The position numbers were made by a program, and so were the translations under genes. Below, piece by piece: positions 35,921 to 45,752 of a stretch of DNA of 64,000 nt; position 1 is the stretch's first letter; every line of letters begins with the position of its first letter. This DNA is from Paenibacillus farraposensis. Lineage in GTDB: Bacteria > Bacillota > Bacilli > Paenibacillales > Paenibacillaceae. The stretch is from positions 1 through 64,000 of the forward strand of contig NZ_JAFFQR010000101.1 of NCBI RefSeq assembly GCF_020736845.1. The letters run 5' to 3'. The notes under the pieces were generated by a model, which did not search any database, had not been told where the DNA came from, and saw nothing but the letters and a program-made list of their open reading frames with translations.

Positions 35921-36433
35921 ATGGCAATTGAAGTGGGCACCAAGTTAGAAGGCAAAGTGACAGGCATCACGCATTTTGGAGCATTTGTGGATTTGTCTGG
36001 AGGTGTCACGGGTCTCGTTCACATCTCGGAAATCGCCGATAACTACGTGAAGGATGTTAACGATCACCTGAAGATTAACGATATCGTGACGGTGAAAGTC
36101 ATTAATGTTGACAAAGATGGCAAAATTGGACTTTCCATTAAGCAAACAATTGACAAGCCAGCAAGTGAAGCCCGTCCACCAAGAGCTCCAAGACCGGAGC
36201 GCACAGGGGGAACAGGTGGAGGAGACCGTTTCGGCGGTGGGGGTTCAGGCCCAAGTCAGGGACGTGGTGGTTTCAACCGCGATCGTGGAGGCCGTTCTTT
36301 CAAGCCTGCACCGAGTAAAACTTCATTTGAGGATAAAATGTCACGCTTCCTGAAAGATAGTGAGGAACGCATTTCGTCGCTGAAAAAGAACACCGAGGGT
36401 AAACGCGGAGGGCGCGGCGCGAAGCGGGTTTAG
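35921..36433 (+). CDS. yabR: S1-domain RNA-binding protein YabR with Gly/Arg-rich tail
   Basis: A 170-residue protein. Residues 1-75 are an S1 domain (GTKLEGKVTGITHFGAFVDLSGGVTGLVHISEIA). A low-complexity tail of about 70 residues then holds repeated Gly, Arg, Pro and Phe, before a helical basic end. The S1 part suggests ribosome or mRNA binding; relatives are general stress proteins. The tail is longer than I recall for B. subtilis YabR. AAGGGAGG lies upstream of ATG 35921; the frame open from 35843 is not needed. Confidence 0.9.
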   Translation: MAIEVGTKLEGKVTGITHFGAFVDLSGGVTGLVHISEIADNYVKDVNDHLKINDIVTVKVINVDKDGKIGLSIKQTIDKPASEARPPRAPRPERTGGTGGGDRFGGGGSGPSQGRGGFNRDRGGRSFKPAPSKTSFEDKMSRFLKDSEERISSLKKNTEGKRGGRGAKRV

Positions 36434-36465
36434 TTCACTTTGACAACCGTATCAACCATACACGG

Positions 36466-36501
36466 AAACCGTACAGTCGAAAGACTGCTACGGTTTTTTT
36501 G
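36466..36501 (+). terminator. terminator after yabR
   Basis: ACCGTACAGTC and GACTGCTACGGT pair around GAAA, followed by TTTTTTT. Confidence 0.93.
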
Positions 36502-36870
36502 CGTTTTACCGACAACACATGAGGCATGCAAGCGCTATGGAGGGGGATTGAGGCCGCCGAAATACTACGAGCCTATGATGAGAATTATGATTTGTTGAAC
36601 AATCGAGGAGCAATTGAACTGGAAAGTGCATGTTTTTTTTGTCGTGTTCACATATTCGTCCGACAAACTCCAACGGTTTTCCGTCTATCTTCTGTGCAAA
36701 TCGCTAGTTTGGACGTAGTCATGGACGACAGGGAGAGGCTGTGCAAGTGAAGAATTAACGTAACTTCCATCTGCTTCCATACGCTTGTGGCCTGATCTTC
36801 AGGCCGCTGCTCTGTCCTTTCGCACAGAACGTTTTTTTGTCGGAAATTTCTTGGAATAAGGCGTGAGGTT
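36502..36870. other. intergenic region before spoIIE
   Basis: About 370 bases with no gene I support. A 74-codon open frame from 36526 has no ribosome site. Sequences resembling Spo0A boxes with one mismatch occur at 36669 (CCGACAAA, minus strand) and 36836 (TTTTTGTCGGAAA). The tRNA genes found here in B. subtilis are absent. Confidence 0.5.
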
Positions 36871-36904
36871 CTGACAAACTTTCTCAATCATTCCGGTTTA
36901 AGAT
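36871..36904 (+). promoter_or_regulatory. probable Spo0A-controlled spoIIE promoter
   Basis: CTGACA, 21-22 bases, TAAGAT. The long spacing resembles the B. subtilis spoIIE promoter, a sigma-A promoter that needs Spo0A~P because its spacer is too long. TTTGTCAG on the minus strand overlaps the -35 and resembles a Spo0A box. Confidence 0.45.
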
Positions 36905-36937
36905 GGGAGCATCAAATTGATGAGGGGTGCCTGACGC

Positions 36938-39445
36938 ATGATGGAGAAATGGAACGTAGTACAATTTCCGGGGTTGAAATCTAGAAAGTCCAGATCCAAA
37001 GAACGTACGAAAGGTTGGCCTTCCAGACTCAAGAAGCGGCTGGATTCACATAAAGCGGTGCAATGGGTAATGGCGCAAAAATGGATGCTGCTATTGTCGG
37101 CTATGGGGCTTTTGCTGGGACGTGCCACGATTTTGGACGAGCTCTCTCCTTTTGCCCTCGCTTACTTTGCGGTCATCACATTCCTGCGCCGTGATCTGAT
37201 GCTGCCTGTAGCTCTTTCCGTATTGGCAGGCAGTGTGTTGGCTCCATATCCATCGCTGTTCATGATTGGCGGCGAGCTGGTTGTATTTTATTTCTTGCTC
37301 CGCGGGCTGCGTGCCTTTGATCGTCTGGAATTAAGCTACGCTCCGCTGATGGTGTTCCTGTCTGTGTTCATGGTCAATTTATTTAGCGCCGTGATGGCTC
37401 CGTCCTTCACATGGTATGAACTTGTCATTGTGGGAACCGATGCGGTTCTCAGCTTTATGCTTACGCTGGTGTTCACGCAGGCAATTCCATTGTTTACGTA
37501 CCGAAAAAAGACAAGCCAGCTCAAGAATGAGGAAATTTTGTGCCTTATTATTTTACTGGCTTCTGTTATGACAGGAGCGGTCGGATGGGCCGTCCATGCA
37601 CTATCGGTCGATCATATTCTGTCAAGGTATTTGGTGCTGGTGTTTGCTTTGGTAGGAGGCGCTTCACTAGGTGCCTCGGTTGGCGTGATTACCGGTTTGA
37701 TTTTAAGCTTGGCCAATATGTCGGCGATTGTGCAGATGAGCTTGCTTGCTTTTGCAGGTTTGCTGGCAGGGATGCTGCGTGAAGGCCGAAAAGGTGCTGT
37801 TGCACTCGGAATGCTGTTGGGCTCTTCCATTTTGACGATCTATCTGGATGGGACCGGAGATGTGCTGACATCGACTTGGGAGAGCTGCACGGCCATTCTA
37901 TTATTTATATTGACTCCAAAAAGTTTCTTTAAAGCGGTTTCTACCTATGTTCCCGGCACGCAGGACCACGCCAAGTCCCAGCACGAGTATGCCAAAAGGG
38001 TTCGTGACCTCACCGCAGAACGGGTAGCGAAGTTTTCCCGCGTATTCAGCCAGCTATCCCGCAGCTTCCATCAGATATCCGCGGGTGAAGGCGCGAAGCC
38101 GGACGGTGAAATTGAGCATTTTATGAGCGCTGTAGCGGAAGGGACGTGTGCCTCCTGCTTCAAATGTGAGCAGTGCTGGGATGGGAAGTTTATGCAAACT
38201 CATCAGTATATGACGGAAATGATGAGCGTCATTGAGGAAAACCCGGATCTGCAGCCGGAGCAGATGCCGTCGCAATGGAACAAGGTATGCGCCAAGACAA
38301 GCGCTGTACTGCAGGTGATGAAGCAGCAGTATAACCTCTATCAGCATAATATGCAGTGGAAGCGCCAAGTATACGACAGCCGTCAGCTTGTTGCTGAACA
38401 GCTATCGGGTGTATCACAAATTATGGACGATTTGGCGCGGGAAATTCAGCGGGAAGGGCAGACGATGCACCGGCAGGAGGAGCAAATACGGGAAGCGCTG
38501 GAGCGGCTCGGTCTGTCTATCCATTCGATTGAGATTATTAATCTGGATGCAGGCCAGGTCGAAATCGAGATTGTCCATGCCTATACAAGGGGATTCGATG
38601 AATGTCGGAAAATCATTGCGCCATTGCTGTCGGACATATTGGACGAGCATATTGCCGTGATATGTGAAACGGCGGCAGATCACCACCAGGGTCTGGCTAC
38701 CGTCACGTTTGGCTCTGCCAAGACGTATGAGGTTGCCACAGGAGTAGCAAGCGCGGCCAAAGGAGGGGATTTTCTCTCAGGAGACAGCTATAGCACGATG
38801 GAGATAGGGAACGGGACCTTTGCTGTCTCCCTGAGCGATGGCATGGGAAATGGAGAACGTGCACAGCAAGAGAGCAGCGCAGCCCTTCATATTTTAGAGG
38901 AATTGCTGCAATCGGGTATGGACGAAAAGCTGGCCATCAAGTCGGTCAATTCCGTCCTGATGCTGCGATCACCAGAGGAAATGTATGCCACCGTCGATAT
39001 GGCGCTGATTGACCAGTATACAGCCCGAACAACCTTCATGAAGATTGGGTCTACGCCAAGCTTTATTAAAAGAGGGGAGGAGGTCATTCCTGTATCCGCC
39101 AGTAATTTGCCCATTGGCATTATACAGGATATTGAGGTTGATTTGGTGTCGTTTCAGTTGCAGCCAGGCGATATTCTCATCATGATTACCGATGGTATCT
39201 ACGATTCGCCGGGTTATGCGGTCAACAAGGAAATATGGATGAAACGCATGATTCAGGAAATTGAAAGTGATGATCCGCAGGAGCTGGCCGACTGCTTGCT
39301 GGAACGGGTTATCCGTTACCAGCAAAATCAAATCTATGACGATATGACAGTGGTCGTTAGCAAAATCGATCATTACCGTCCGGAGTGGGCAACCCTTCAT
39401 GTACCGGGAATGAGCTGGCTGGAGCGTCCACGGACGGTGAGCTAG
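36938..39445 (+). CDS. spoIIE: stage II sporulation protein E, SpoIIAA phosphatase
   Basis: An 835-residue septal phosphatase. About ten membrane spans occupy residues 45-335. A central FtsZ-interacting and regulatory domain runs to about 600. The PP2C phosphatase domain follows (SGDSYSTMEIGNGTFAVSLSDGMGNGERA, then MITDGIYD and DDMTVVV with metal-binding Asp residues). It dephosphorylates SpoIIAA to switch on sigma-F in the forespore and takes part in polar division. Two adjacent ATGs follow GAGGGG. The upstream region suggests Spo0A control. Confidence 0.96.
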   Translation: MMEKWNVVQFPGLKSRKSRSKERTKGWPSRLKKRLDSHKAVQWVMAQKWMLLLSAMGLLLGRATILDELSPFALAYFAVITFLRRDLMLPVALSVLAGSVLAPYPSLFMIGGELVVFYFLLRGLRAFDRLELSYAPLMVFLSVFMVNLFSAVMAPSFTWYELVIVGTDAVLSFMLTLVFTQAIPLFTYRKKTSQLKNEEILCLIILLASVMTGAVGWAVHALSVDHILSRYLVLVFALVGGASLGASVGVITGLILSLANMSAIVQMSLLAFAGLLAGMLREGRKGAVALGMLLGSSILTIYLDGTGDVLTSTWESCTAILLFILTPKSFFKAVSTYVPGTQDHAKSQHEYAKRVRDLTAERVAKFSRVFSQLSRSFHQISAGEGAKPDGEIEHFMSAVAEGTCASCFKCEQCWDGKFMQTHQYMTEMMSVIEENPDLQPEQMPSQWNKVCAKTSAVLQVMKQQYNLYQHNMQWKRQVYDSRQLVAEQLSGVSQIMDDLAREIQREGQTMHRQEEQIREALERLGLSIHSIEIINLDAGQVEIEIVHAYTRGFDECRKIIAPLLSDILDEHIAVICETAADHHQGLATVTFGSAKTYEVATGVASAAKGGDFLSGDSYSTMEIGNGTFAVSLSDGMGNGERAQQESSAALHILEELLQSGMDEKLAIKSVNSVLMLRSPEEMYATVDMALIDQYTARTTFMKIGSTPSFIKRGEEVIPVSASNLPIGIIQDIEVDLVSFQLQPGDILIMITDGIYDSPGYAVNKEIWMKRMIQEIESDDPQELADCLLERVIRYQQNQIYDDMTVVVSKIDHYRPEWATLHVPGMSWLERPRTVS

Positions 39446-39571
39446 ACTAACATTGCCCGGGAAATTTCTTTCTCGTTTTTAAAAATCCGCATTCTTCGTT
39501 TGAATCGTTCCGGAATAGGCAAAGATGGAATCTATCGGAATAGATTAAGAGGAAGCGGAGGTCAAAAAGCA

Positions 39572-40321
39572 ATGAAGCAAATTTTGATCATTACAGACGG
39601 ATGTTCCAATGTAGGTGTCAGCCCGGTCATCGCGGCTGCTCAGGCCTTACAGGAGGGCATTACAGTGAACGTTGCGGGAGTCATAGATTATGGGACAATT
39701 GGCGAGCTTGGCAGTACGGAGATTCGGGAAATTGCCAAAGCAGGGGGAGGGTTCAGCCAAATCGTAGGCACAAAGCAGTTGGCGCAGACCATGCAGATGA
39801 TGACACGTAAAACGGTGGTTCAAACCATTCAGCAGGCGGTTAATAGAGAGCTAACGCATATATTGGGCGAGGGCGGCGCCCGGCATATCGGTGAGCTGCC
39901 TCCCGCAAAACGAGCTCAGGTAGTTGAGGTGATGGACGAGCTGGCAGAGACCAGCGCTTTGGAAATTGCTTTGCTCATTGATGCTAGTGCGAGCATGAGG
40001 CCCAAGCTGCCTGCTGTAGAAGACAGCATTCGCGACCTGCTGCTTAGTCTACAGTCTAGGAGTGGACTTAGCCGTATATCTGTATTTCATTTTCCGGGGG
40101 GGCAAATGGGAGCAGATGCGGTTATGGATATCGGTTGGACTTCTGAGCTTAGCCAGATCAAATCCCTATTCGGACGTCTGCGGATGAAGGGAGCGACGCC
40201 GACGGGGCCAGCCATTTTACAAGTGATTGATTATTACCGATATGTTACACTAGAAGAACAGAAAGATATGGAAGAATACTATAATAAAGGAGAAGGGATG
40301 CTCGGTGACTACGTCGTCTGA
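39572..40321 (+). CDS. yabS: VWA-domain protein YabS
   Basis: A 249-residue protein with a von Willebrand A fold. The MIDAS-like motif is DASAS near residue 139, inside ALLIDASASMRPK. An N-terminal half with ITDGCSNVG also looks VWA-like. The start at 39572 follows GCGGAGG; the frame open from 39500 is not used. Its last 17 bases overlap the kinase gene yabT. The pair is in the B. subtilis order spoIIE-yabS-yabT, and a link to spore development is inferred from that. Confidence 0.87.
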   Translation: MKQILIITDGCSNVGVSPVIAAAQALQEGITVNVAGVIDYGTIGELGSTEIREIAKAGGGFSQIVGTKQLAQTMQMMTRKTVVQTIQQAVNRELTHILGEGGARHIGELPPAKRAQVVEVMDELAETSALEIALLIDASASMRPKLPAVEDSIRDLLLSLQSRSGLSRISVFHFPGGQMGADAVMDIGWTSELSQIKSLFGRLRMKGATPTGPAILQVIDYYRYVTLEEQKDMEEYYNKGEGMLGDYVV

Positions 40322-41243
40322 TCCCGTTCTTGCACCCGGAACGGTCATCAAGGGCAAGTGGAAGCGGAGCAGCTATGTCATTCAGCGCTTGTTGGGCCGG
40401 GGAGCGAACGGAACCGTATACTTGGTAAAAGAAGCGCAGGCTGATCGGCAATTTGCCTTGAAAATGGGAAGAAACACGCTGGATATGCAGTCGGAGATTA
40501 ATGTGCTGACTACATTACAGTCTCAAGGGACCAAGGCTGTATTTCAGAAAAACGGGAATCCTCCCTTTTTGTTTGAAGTAGACGATGTAGTGTTGCACAG
40601 CGGGGAAATCCCCTTTTACGTCATGCGATATGTCAAGGGTGACCCGCTTCATCGTTTTGTGGCAGCCAAAGGGGCGGAATGGTACGGTGTAGCGGGGACC
40701 GGTATCCTTAATCGTCTGGCGGAGCTGCATCAGGCGGGATGGGTGTTTGGCGATGTGAAGCCGCAAAATATTTTGGTCAATGCCTATGGAGAAGCCGAAT
40801 TGATTGATTATGGTGGAGTATCTCTTGCAGGCAGGAGTGTGAAACAATATACAGAATGGTATGACAGAGGTTTCTGGAATGCTGGCAACCGAAATGCCGA
40901 TCCCCAGTATGACCTGTTCGCCTTTGCTCTTCTAACAATTCATATATTGGAGGGGGAATTGTTAAAGGCGGCTGCGAGCAGGCTGCCGCAGCTGCGCAAT
41001 ACGGCAGAATTGACGGTCATTATCCGCCGCAGCCGTGTATTGCGTCCCTATGCGGAGTGGCTGCTTGCCGCAGTACACGGGGGTTTTTCCGATACTCGTG
41101 CAGCGGCTCGATCCTGGTCGCGTCTGGCTTCTGCACATGTCAGGCAATCGTCGGCCAAACGAGGGAATCCGCGCTGGCTGGGATATGCTTTTACGGTCTC
41201 GCTTTTGCTGCTGGCTGGGGCGCTCTGGTTGGCGCTACGGTAG
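40305..41243 (+). CDS. yabT: Ser/Thr protein kinase YabT
   Basis: A 312-residue Hanks-type kinase with one C-terminal membrane span (about residues 290-311). The glycine loop is LGRGANGTVY, the ATP lysine is in FALKMG, and the catalytic loop reads FGDVKPQN, keeping Asp but not the usual His-Arg. The magnesium loop is IDYGG instead of DFG. These are mild departures and activity is still plausible. In B. subtilis YabT phosphorylates RecA and is bound to the forespore septum, activated by DNA. The start is GTG after AAAGGAGAAGGG, inside yabS. Confidence 0.9.
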   Translation: MTTSSDPVLAPGTVIKGKWKRSSYVIQRLLGRGANGTVYLVKEAQADRQFALKMGRNTLDMQSEINVLTTLQSQGTKAVFQKNGNPPFLFEVDDVVLHSGEIPFYVMRYVKGDPLHRFVAAKGAEWYGVAGTGILNRLAELHQAGWVFGDVKPQNILVNAYGEAELIDYGGVSLAGRSVKQYTEWYDRGFWNAGNRNADPQYDLFAFALLTIHILEGELLKAAASRLPQLRNTAELTVIIRRSRVLRPYAEWLLAAVHGGFSDTRAAARSWSRLASAHVRQSSAKRGNPRWLGYAFTVSLLLLAGALWLALR

Positions 41244-41307
41244 CAGCATGACTTACATAAGATAACAGATGATCATTTTTTACGGTCGGGAGAAAAGAGG
41301 GTCGTAA

Positions 41308-42756
41308 ATGGGAACAACCAAACCGACCGGTGTTGTACAGGAAGTGCTCGCCCTCGCGCGGGAGCATTCACTGTGGAGCCCCGGAGACTGCATTGTGGTT
41401 GCTGTATCCGGTGGGCCGGATTCGGTGGCCCTTTTGCACATTTTACATAAAATATCCGTTACACATATGCCTTTACAACTCATCTGCGCTCATGTTCATC
41501 ACGGATTCAGGCCAGAGGAATCGGATGCCGAGGCTGAAGAGGTACATAGCATAGCCCAAAAGCTTGGGCTTCCGTTTGAAATGATTCGAGTTGATGTACC
41601 CGTCTATATGAAGAAAAGCGGAAAAGGCCCACAGGAAGCAGCCCGCGATCTACGCTATGCCTTTCTGCATGAAACGGCTGCAAAATGGGGAGCGCAGCAT
41701 ATTGCAATGGCCCACCATGGAGACGATCAGGCCGAAACGGTCCTCCTGCATCTTCTCCGCGGCAGCGGTCCGGCGGGCCTGGCGGGTATGCGATTGGCAC
41801 GAAGGGAAAAAAATGTGCAACTCATTCGCCCGTTGCTACGTATGTACAAGGCTGACCTGATTGAGTTTTGCAACTTTTATGGCCTTTCCTATGTGACGGA
41901 CAGCACGAATTTAACAACCAAATACCGCCGCAACGCTATCCGCATGGATGTGCTTCCTTTTTTGGGGCAATATAATGAGCAACTGGCACTATCCCTCAAC
42001 CGGCTGGCGGAAACGATGGCTGAAGAAAATGATTTTATGGAGGAATCTACACTGGCAGTCTACGAGAAATTGGTCCGCCTGGATAACGGTAGGCACATGT
42101 TTTCTGTGGCTTCCTACCGCAAGCTGCCGGTTGCTTTACAACGGAGGTTGATTAAACTAATATTAAATTATCTGCCTTCGGACAGTGATAATTTTGATTT
42201 TCGTAAAATTGAGACCGTTCGGCTGAGACTTCTTCAGGAACAACCGTCTACGTGGAGTTTGGACTTGGGCGGTGGTGCGGTTGGAGTGCGTGAATATGAC
42301 CAAGCGGGTTTGTTTGACCAATCGCAAGGATTTGCGGGCGAATGGTGCTACGGACTAAACGTATTGCCTATGTCTGGCGAGCTAGAATTGCCTGAGGCAG
42401 GTGGTGTACTTCGGTGGCGCAAAACCTCCTATTCGGATGGATTCTATCCGGCGAATGAGGAGGAAGCGTGGTTTGACGCAGATGAATTGAAGCTGCCGTT
42501 AGTCGTACGATCACGATTACCTGGAGATGCCATGCATGTTATGGGATTAAACGGAAGGAAAAAGGTGAAAGATATTTTCATTGATGGAAAAATTCCTCCT
42601 TCGCTGCGTTCCGTTATTCCCATTGTTTGTGACCGCTCTGGAGCTATTCTCTGGATTCCGGGCGTGCGGCGTTCCGTACATGCCGCTGTGCACAAGCACA
42701 CGTCTTCGGTTATATACATGTCATGGCAAAGACGGGATATTCCAGGCCACCGATAA
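41308..42756 (+). CDS. tilS: tRNA(Ile)-lysidine synthetase
   Basis: A 482-residue enzyme that converts C34 of the CAU-anticodon isoleucine tRNA to lysidine, changing its identity from Met to Ile. The N-type ATP pyrophosphatase loop SGGPDS is at residues 34-39. A central substrate-binding region with [13 protein letters not shown] and a C-terminal TilS domain ([21 protein letters not shown]) complete it. It is followed by hpt and ftsH, as in most Bacillales. Confidence 0.96.
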   Translation: MGTTKPTGVVQEVLALAREHSLWSPGDCIVVAVSGGPDSVALLHILHKISVTHMPLQLICAHVHHGFRPEESDAEAEEVHSIAQKLGLPFEMIRVDVPVYMKKSGKGPQEAARDLRYAFLHETAAKWGAQHIAMAHHGDDQAETVLLHLLRGSGPAGLAGMRLARREKNVQLIRPLLRMYKADLIEFCNFYGLSYVTDSTNLTTKYRRNAIRMDVLPFLGQYNEQLALSLNRLAETMAEENDFMEESTLAVYEKLVRLDNGRHMFSVASYRKLPVALQRRLIKLILNYLPSDSDNFDFRKIETVRLRLLQEQPSTWSLDLGGGAVGVREYDQAGLFDQSQGFAGEWCYGLNVLPMSGELELPEAGGVLRWRKTSYSDGFYPANEEEAWFDADELKLPLVVRSRLPGDAMHVMGLNGRKKVKDIFIDGKIPPSLRSVIPIVCDRSGAILWIPGVRRSVHAAVHKHTSSVIYMSWQRRDIPGHR

Positions 42757-42802
42757 TCGCGCAGGGACGGCTTTCATAGTTAAACTTAGGAGGTTTACAC
42801 CG

Positions 42803-43342
42803 TTGCAAAATGATATTCTGGAAGTATTGATCAGCGAAGAAGAGATTCAGAGTAAAATCAAGGAATTGGGTGCACAGCTCAGCGTAAAATATGAAGGGAA
42901 GAATCCATTGGTGATCTGCGTGCTGAAGGGCGCGTTTATCTTTATGGCTGATTTGGTTAAATCCATCACAGTGCCGCTAGAGCTTGATTTCATGGCTGTA
43001 TCAAGTTATGGAGTGTCCACGAAGTCCTCGGGAGTTGTTAAAATCATTAAAGATTTGGACGCATCCGTTGAAGGACGTGACGTTCTGATTGTCGAAGATA
43101 TTATCGACAGCGGCCTGACGCTAACGCATATGATTGAACTGCTCAAGAATCGTAATGCGAAATCGGTATGTGTCGTAACCTTGTTCGACAAGCCTGCACG
43201 CCGGGCCGTTAATCTGGAAGCGGATTATACCGGATTTACGCTGCCGGATGCATTTGTTGTCGGCTATGGTCTGGATTATGCCGAGCACTACCGGAACCTC
43301 CCATACATAGGGATTTTGAAGCCGGAAATCTACACCAGCTAA
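42803..43342 (+). CDS. hpt: hypoxanthine phosphoribosyltransferase
   Basis: A 179-residue purine-salvage enzyme turning hypoxanthine or guanine plus PRPP into IMP or GMP. The PRPP motif is [11 protein letters not shown] near residue 97, and [13 protein letters not shown] is typical. The open frame reaches back into tilS to 42581, but TTG at 42803, nine bases after TTAGGAGG, gives the normal length. In B. subtilis Hpt and TilS together activate ftsH transcription, and the same order is kept here. Confidence 0.96.
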   Translation: MQNDILEVLISEEEIQSKIKELGAQLSVKYEGKNPLVICVLKGAFIFMADLVKSITVPLELDFMAVSSYGVSTKSSGVVKIIKDLDASVEGRDVLIVEDIIDSGLTLTHMIELLKNRNAKSVCVVTLFDKPARRAVNLEADYTGFTLPDAFVVGYGLDYAEHYRNLPYIGILKPEIYTS

Positions 43343-43380
43343 TCTCAGCCTCCGGTCCTAGGACTAAATAAGACCCTTTG

Positions 43381-43410
43381 TTGAGAAGGACTTATAGGCT
43401 ATGGTAAAAT
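43381..43410 (+). promoter_or_regulatory. promoter of ftsH
   Basis: TTGAGA, 18 bases, TAAAAT with TGG before it (extended -10). The leader to ftsH is about 22 bases. Confidence 0.6.
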
Positions 43411-43439
43411 AACTAAAGTGTCTCGAGAGGAGGTAGGGG

Positions 43440-45479
43440 ATGAATCGGTTCATCCGGAATTCTGGTTTTTATTTGATTCTTTTTTTAGTTGTGGTGGGTA
43501 TCGTTCAGTTTGTTAACAACAGTAACGAAGCCTCCGATCTCCCTAGATATGACCAATTACGGCAAGAGGTTAAAGCTAATAATATCTCTAAAGTAACGGT
43601 CCAATTTGACGGTTACGCCTATCTGGTAACCGGTGCATATAAGAAGCAGCCGGCTACTGCTAAATCCAATAATTTTTCCGTCTATATTCCGCCAACGGAT
43701 CAAGCGCTAAGCGAACTGGTTAACGCCAGCGAAGCGAACGGGTTCGAATACGTACAGAAGAAGATGGAAGGCGAAAGCATCTGGCTGACGTTTTTGACTT
43801 CTATTATTCCTTTGGTGATCATGTTCCTGCTGTTCTTCTTCCTGTTTAATCAGGCACAGGGTGGCGGCGGTAAAGTTATGAACTTCGGCAAGAGCAAAGC
43901 CCGTCTTTATAACGAAGAGAAGAAGAAGGTTACCTTCGAGGACGTGGCAGGGGCTGACGAAGAGAAACAAGAGCTTGTCGAAGTTGTAGAATTTTTAAAG
44001 GACCCGCGCAAGTTCGCAGCTGTGGGCGCCCGTATTCCAAAAGGGGTTCTGTTGGTAGGCCCACCGGGAACGGGTAAAACACTCTTGGCCAGAGCTGTTG
44101 CAGGTGAAGCAGGAGTACCGTTTTTCAGCATTTCGGGTTCTGATTTTGTAGAAATGTTCGTTGGTGTCGGTGCTTCCCGTGTTCGCGATTTGTTCGAAAA
44201 CGCGAAGAAGAACGCGCCATGTATTATTTTCATTGACGAGATTGATGCCGTTGGGCGTCAACGTGGCGCCGGATTGGGCGGCGGCCACGATGAACGTGAG
44301 CAGACGCTTAATCAATTGCTCGTAGAGATGGATGGATTTGGTGCGAATGAAGGCATCATTATCGTAGCTGCTACGAACCGTCCGGATATTCTGGACCCGG
44401 CATTGCTGCGTCCGGGACGTTTTGACCGTCAAATTACGGTTGATCGTCCAGACGTTAAAGGCCGCGAGGCTGTACTGCATGTACACGCACGCAACAAACC
44501 TTTGACGAAGGATGTTAAATTGGATGTAATTGCAAAACGCACAACAGGATTCACAGGTGCTGATCTGGAGAACCTGCTGAACGAAGCTGCCTTGCTGGCA
44601 GCCCGTCGCAACCGCAGAGATATTACGATGCGGGAGGTAGATGAAGCCATCGACCGTGTAATCGTAGGTACAGAAAAACGCAGCCGCGTAATCAGCGACC
44701 GCGAGAAACGAATTGTTGCTTACCATGAAGCAGGCCACACGATTATTGGTTACTTCCTGGAGAACGCCGATATGGTTCACAAGGTAACGATCATTCCGCG
44801 TGGACGTGCTGGCGGATATGTCATCATGCTTCCTAAGGAAGATCGCATGCTGACTACCAAGCAAGAGTTGCTGGACAAAATTACGGGATTACTGGGTGGA
44901 CGTGTATCCGAGGAACTGTTTATCGGTGAAATCGGTACAGGAGCCTACAGTGACTTCCAGCAAGCAACAAGCATTGCGCGCAGCATGATTGTAGAATATG
45001 GTATGAGTGAGAAGCTTGGTCCAATGCAGTTCGGCACTTCCCAAGGCCAGGTATTCCTTGGACGGGATATCGGTCATGAGCAGAACTACAGTGATCAAAT
45101 CGCTTATGAGATTGATCAGGAGATGAATCGCTTCATCACTGACTCCTATGAGCGTGCCAAAGAACTTCTGACCAAGCATTCCAAAGAGGTTCATCTGATC
45201 GCTCAAACCCTGCTGCAGGAAGAGACCTTGGAACTTGAGCAAATTAAACGTTTGATCGAGACCGGTTCTTTGGACGGCAGCACGAATGAGGGAGAAGGAA
45301 CACCGGAAATTGGTGAGCCTGTGATCGACAACATTGGAGACGTTCGTATACGTATTCAAGGCAAGGATGATGAGCCTAAAAATACTACGGATCAACCGAA
45401 TGATATCCCTAATCTGCAAAAGCCAGAGGATGATAACAATTCGGGCAATGCTGGTGGCACTCCACCGACAACAACCTGA
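43440..45479 (+). CDS. ftsH: ATP-dependent zinc metalloprotease FtsH
   Basis: A 679-residue membrane AAA+ protease. Two membrane spans (about residues 8-25 and 115-138) flank an extracytoplasmic domain. Walker A GPPGTGKT is at about 207-214, Walker B near FIDEID at 265, and the zinc motif HEAGH at about 430-434. The last 60 residues are Asn/Pro/Thr-rich and disordered. It degrades membrane and regulatory proteins; in B. subtilis it is needed for sporulation onset. GAGGAGG precedes the ATG. Confidence 0.98.
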   Translation: MNRFIRNSGFYLILFLVVVGIVQFVNNSNEASDLPRYDQLRQEVKANNISKVTVQFDGYAYLVTGAYKKQPATAKSNNFSVYIPPTDQALSELVNASEANGFEYVQKKMEGESIWLTFLTSIIPLVIMFLLFFFLFNQAQGGGGKVMNFGKSKARLYNEEKKKVTFEDVAGADEEKQELVEVVEFLKDPRKFAAVGARIPKGVLLVGPPGTGKTLLARAVAGEAGVPFFSISGSDFVEMFVGVGASRVRDLFENAKKNAPCIIFIDEIDAVGRQRGAGLGGGHDEREQTLNQLLVEMDGFGANEGIIIVAATNRPDILDPALLRPGRFDRQITVDRPDVKGREAVLHVHARNKPLTKDVKLDVIAKRTTGFTGADLENLLNEAALLAARRNRRDITMREVDEAIDRVIVGTEKRSRVISDREKRIVAYHEAGHTIIGYFLENADMVHKVTIIPRGRAGGYVIMLPKEDRMLTTKQELLDKITGLLGGRVSEELFIGEIGTGAYSDFQQATSIARSMIVEYGMSEKLGPMQFGTSQGQVFLGRDIGHEQNYSDQIAYEIDQEMNRFITDSYERAKELLTKHSKEVHLIAQTLLQEETLELEQIKRLIETGSLDGSTNEGEGTPEIGEPVIDNIGDVRIRIQGKDDEPKNTTDQPNDIPNLQKPEDDNNSGNAGGTPPTTT

Positions 45480-45510
45480 TCGTCAGGTAATAGTTAAATA
45501 AATGGATGAT

Positions 45511-45554
45511 AAGCTCCGGGGAACCAGTAACATTGGTTTTCCGGAGCTTTTTAA
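45511..45554 (+). terminator. terminator after ftsH
   Basis: AAGCTCCGGGGAA pairs with TTCCGGAGCTT, followed by TTT. Confidence 0.92.
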
Positions 45555-45581
45555 AATATGGGATATTATGGATGGAGTGAT

Positions 45582-45623
45582 TTGACAGACCGAGGAACGT
45601 TGTGTACATTTATTTTAAATAAA
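45582..45623 (+). promoter_or_regulatory. nadBC promoter with an overlapping palindrome
   Basis: TTGACA, 17 bases, TACATT. TTTATTT and AAATAAA form a perfect 15-base palindrome (45609-45623) that overlaps the end of the -10 box and the expected start point. It may be an operator. NAD genes of Firmicutes are often repressed by NiaR, but I cannot match this site to a known NiaR consensus. Confidence 0.5.
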
Positions 45624-45752
45624 CGGCTGCTCTATTCTTAACCTATTCAAGGCAATAGCCGTGCAAGTGACTTTCTATTTTTGAACTTATACCGTGAGCG
45701 CATACTGTACAATCTATGGTGTGCGCTATTCTCTGTGAAATCAGGTGAAGGC

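Noticed and set aside
36526..36750. 74-codon frame before spoIIE
   Set aside because: No Shine-Dalgarno sequence, atypical composition, and it lies in a probable promoter region.
36434..36937. tRNA genes before spoIIE
   Set aside because: B. subtilis has two tRNAs here, but no cloverleaf or TTCGANTC arm can be found in this gap.
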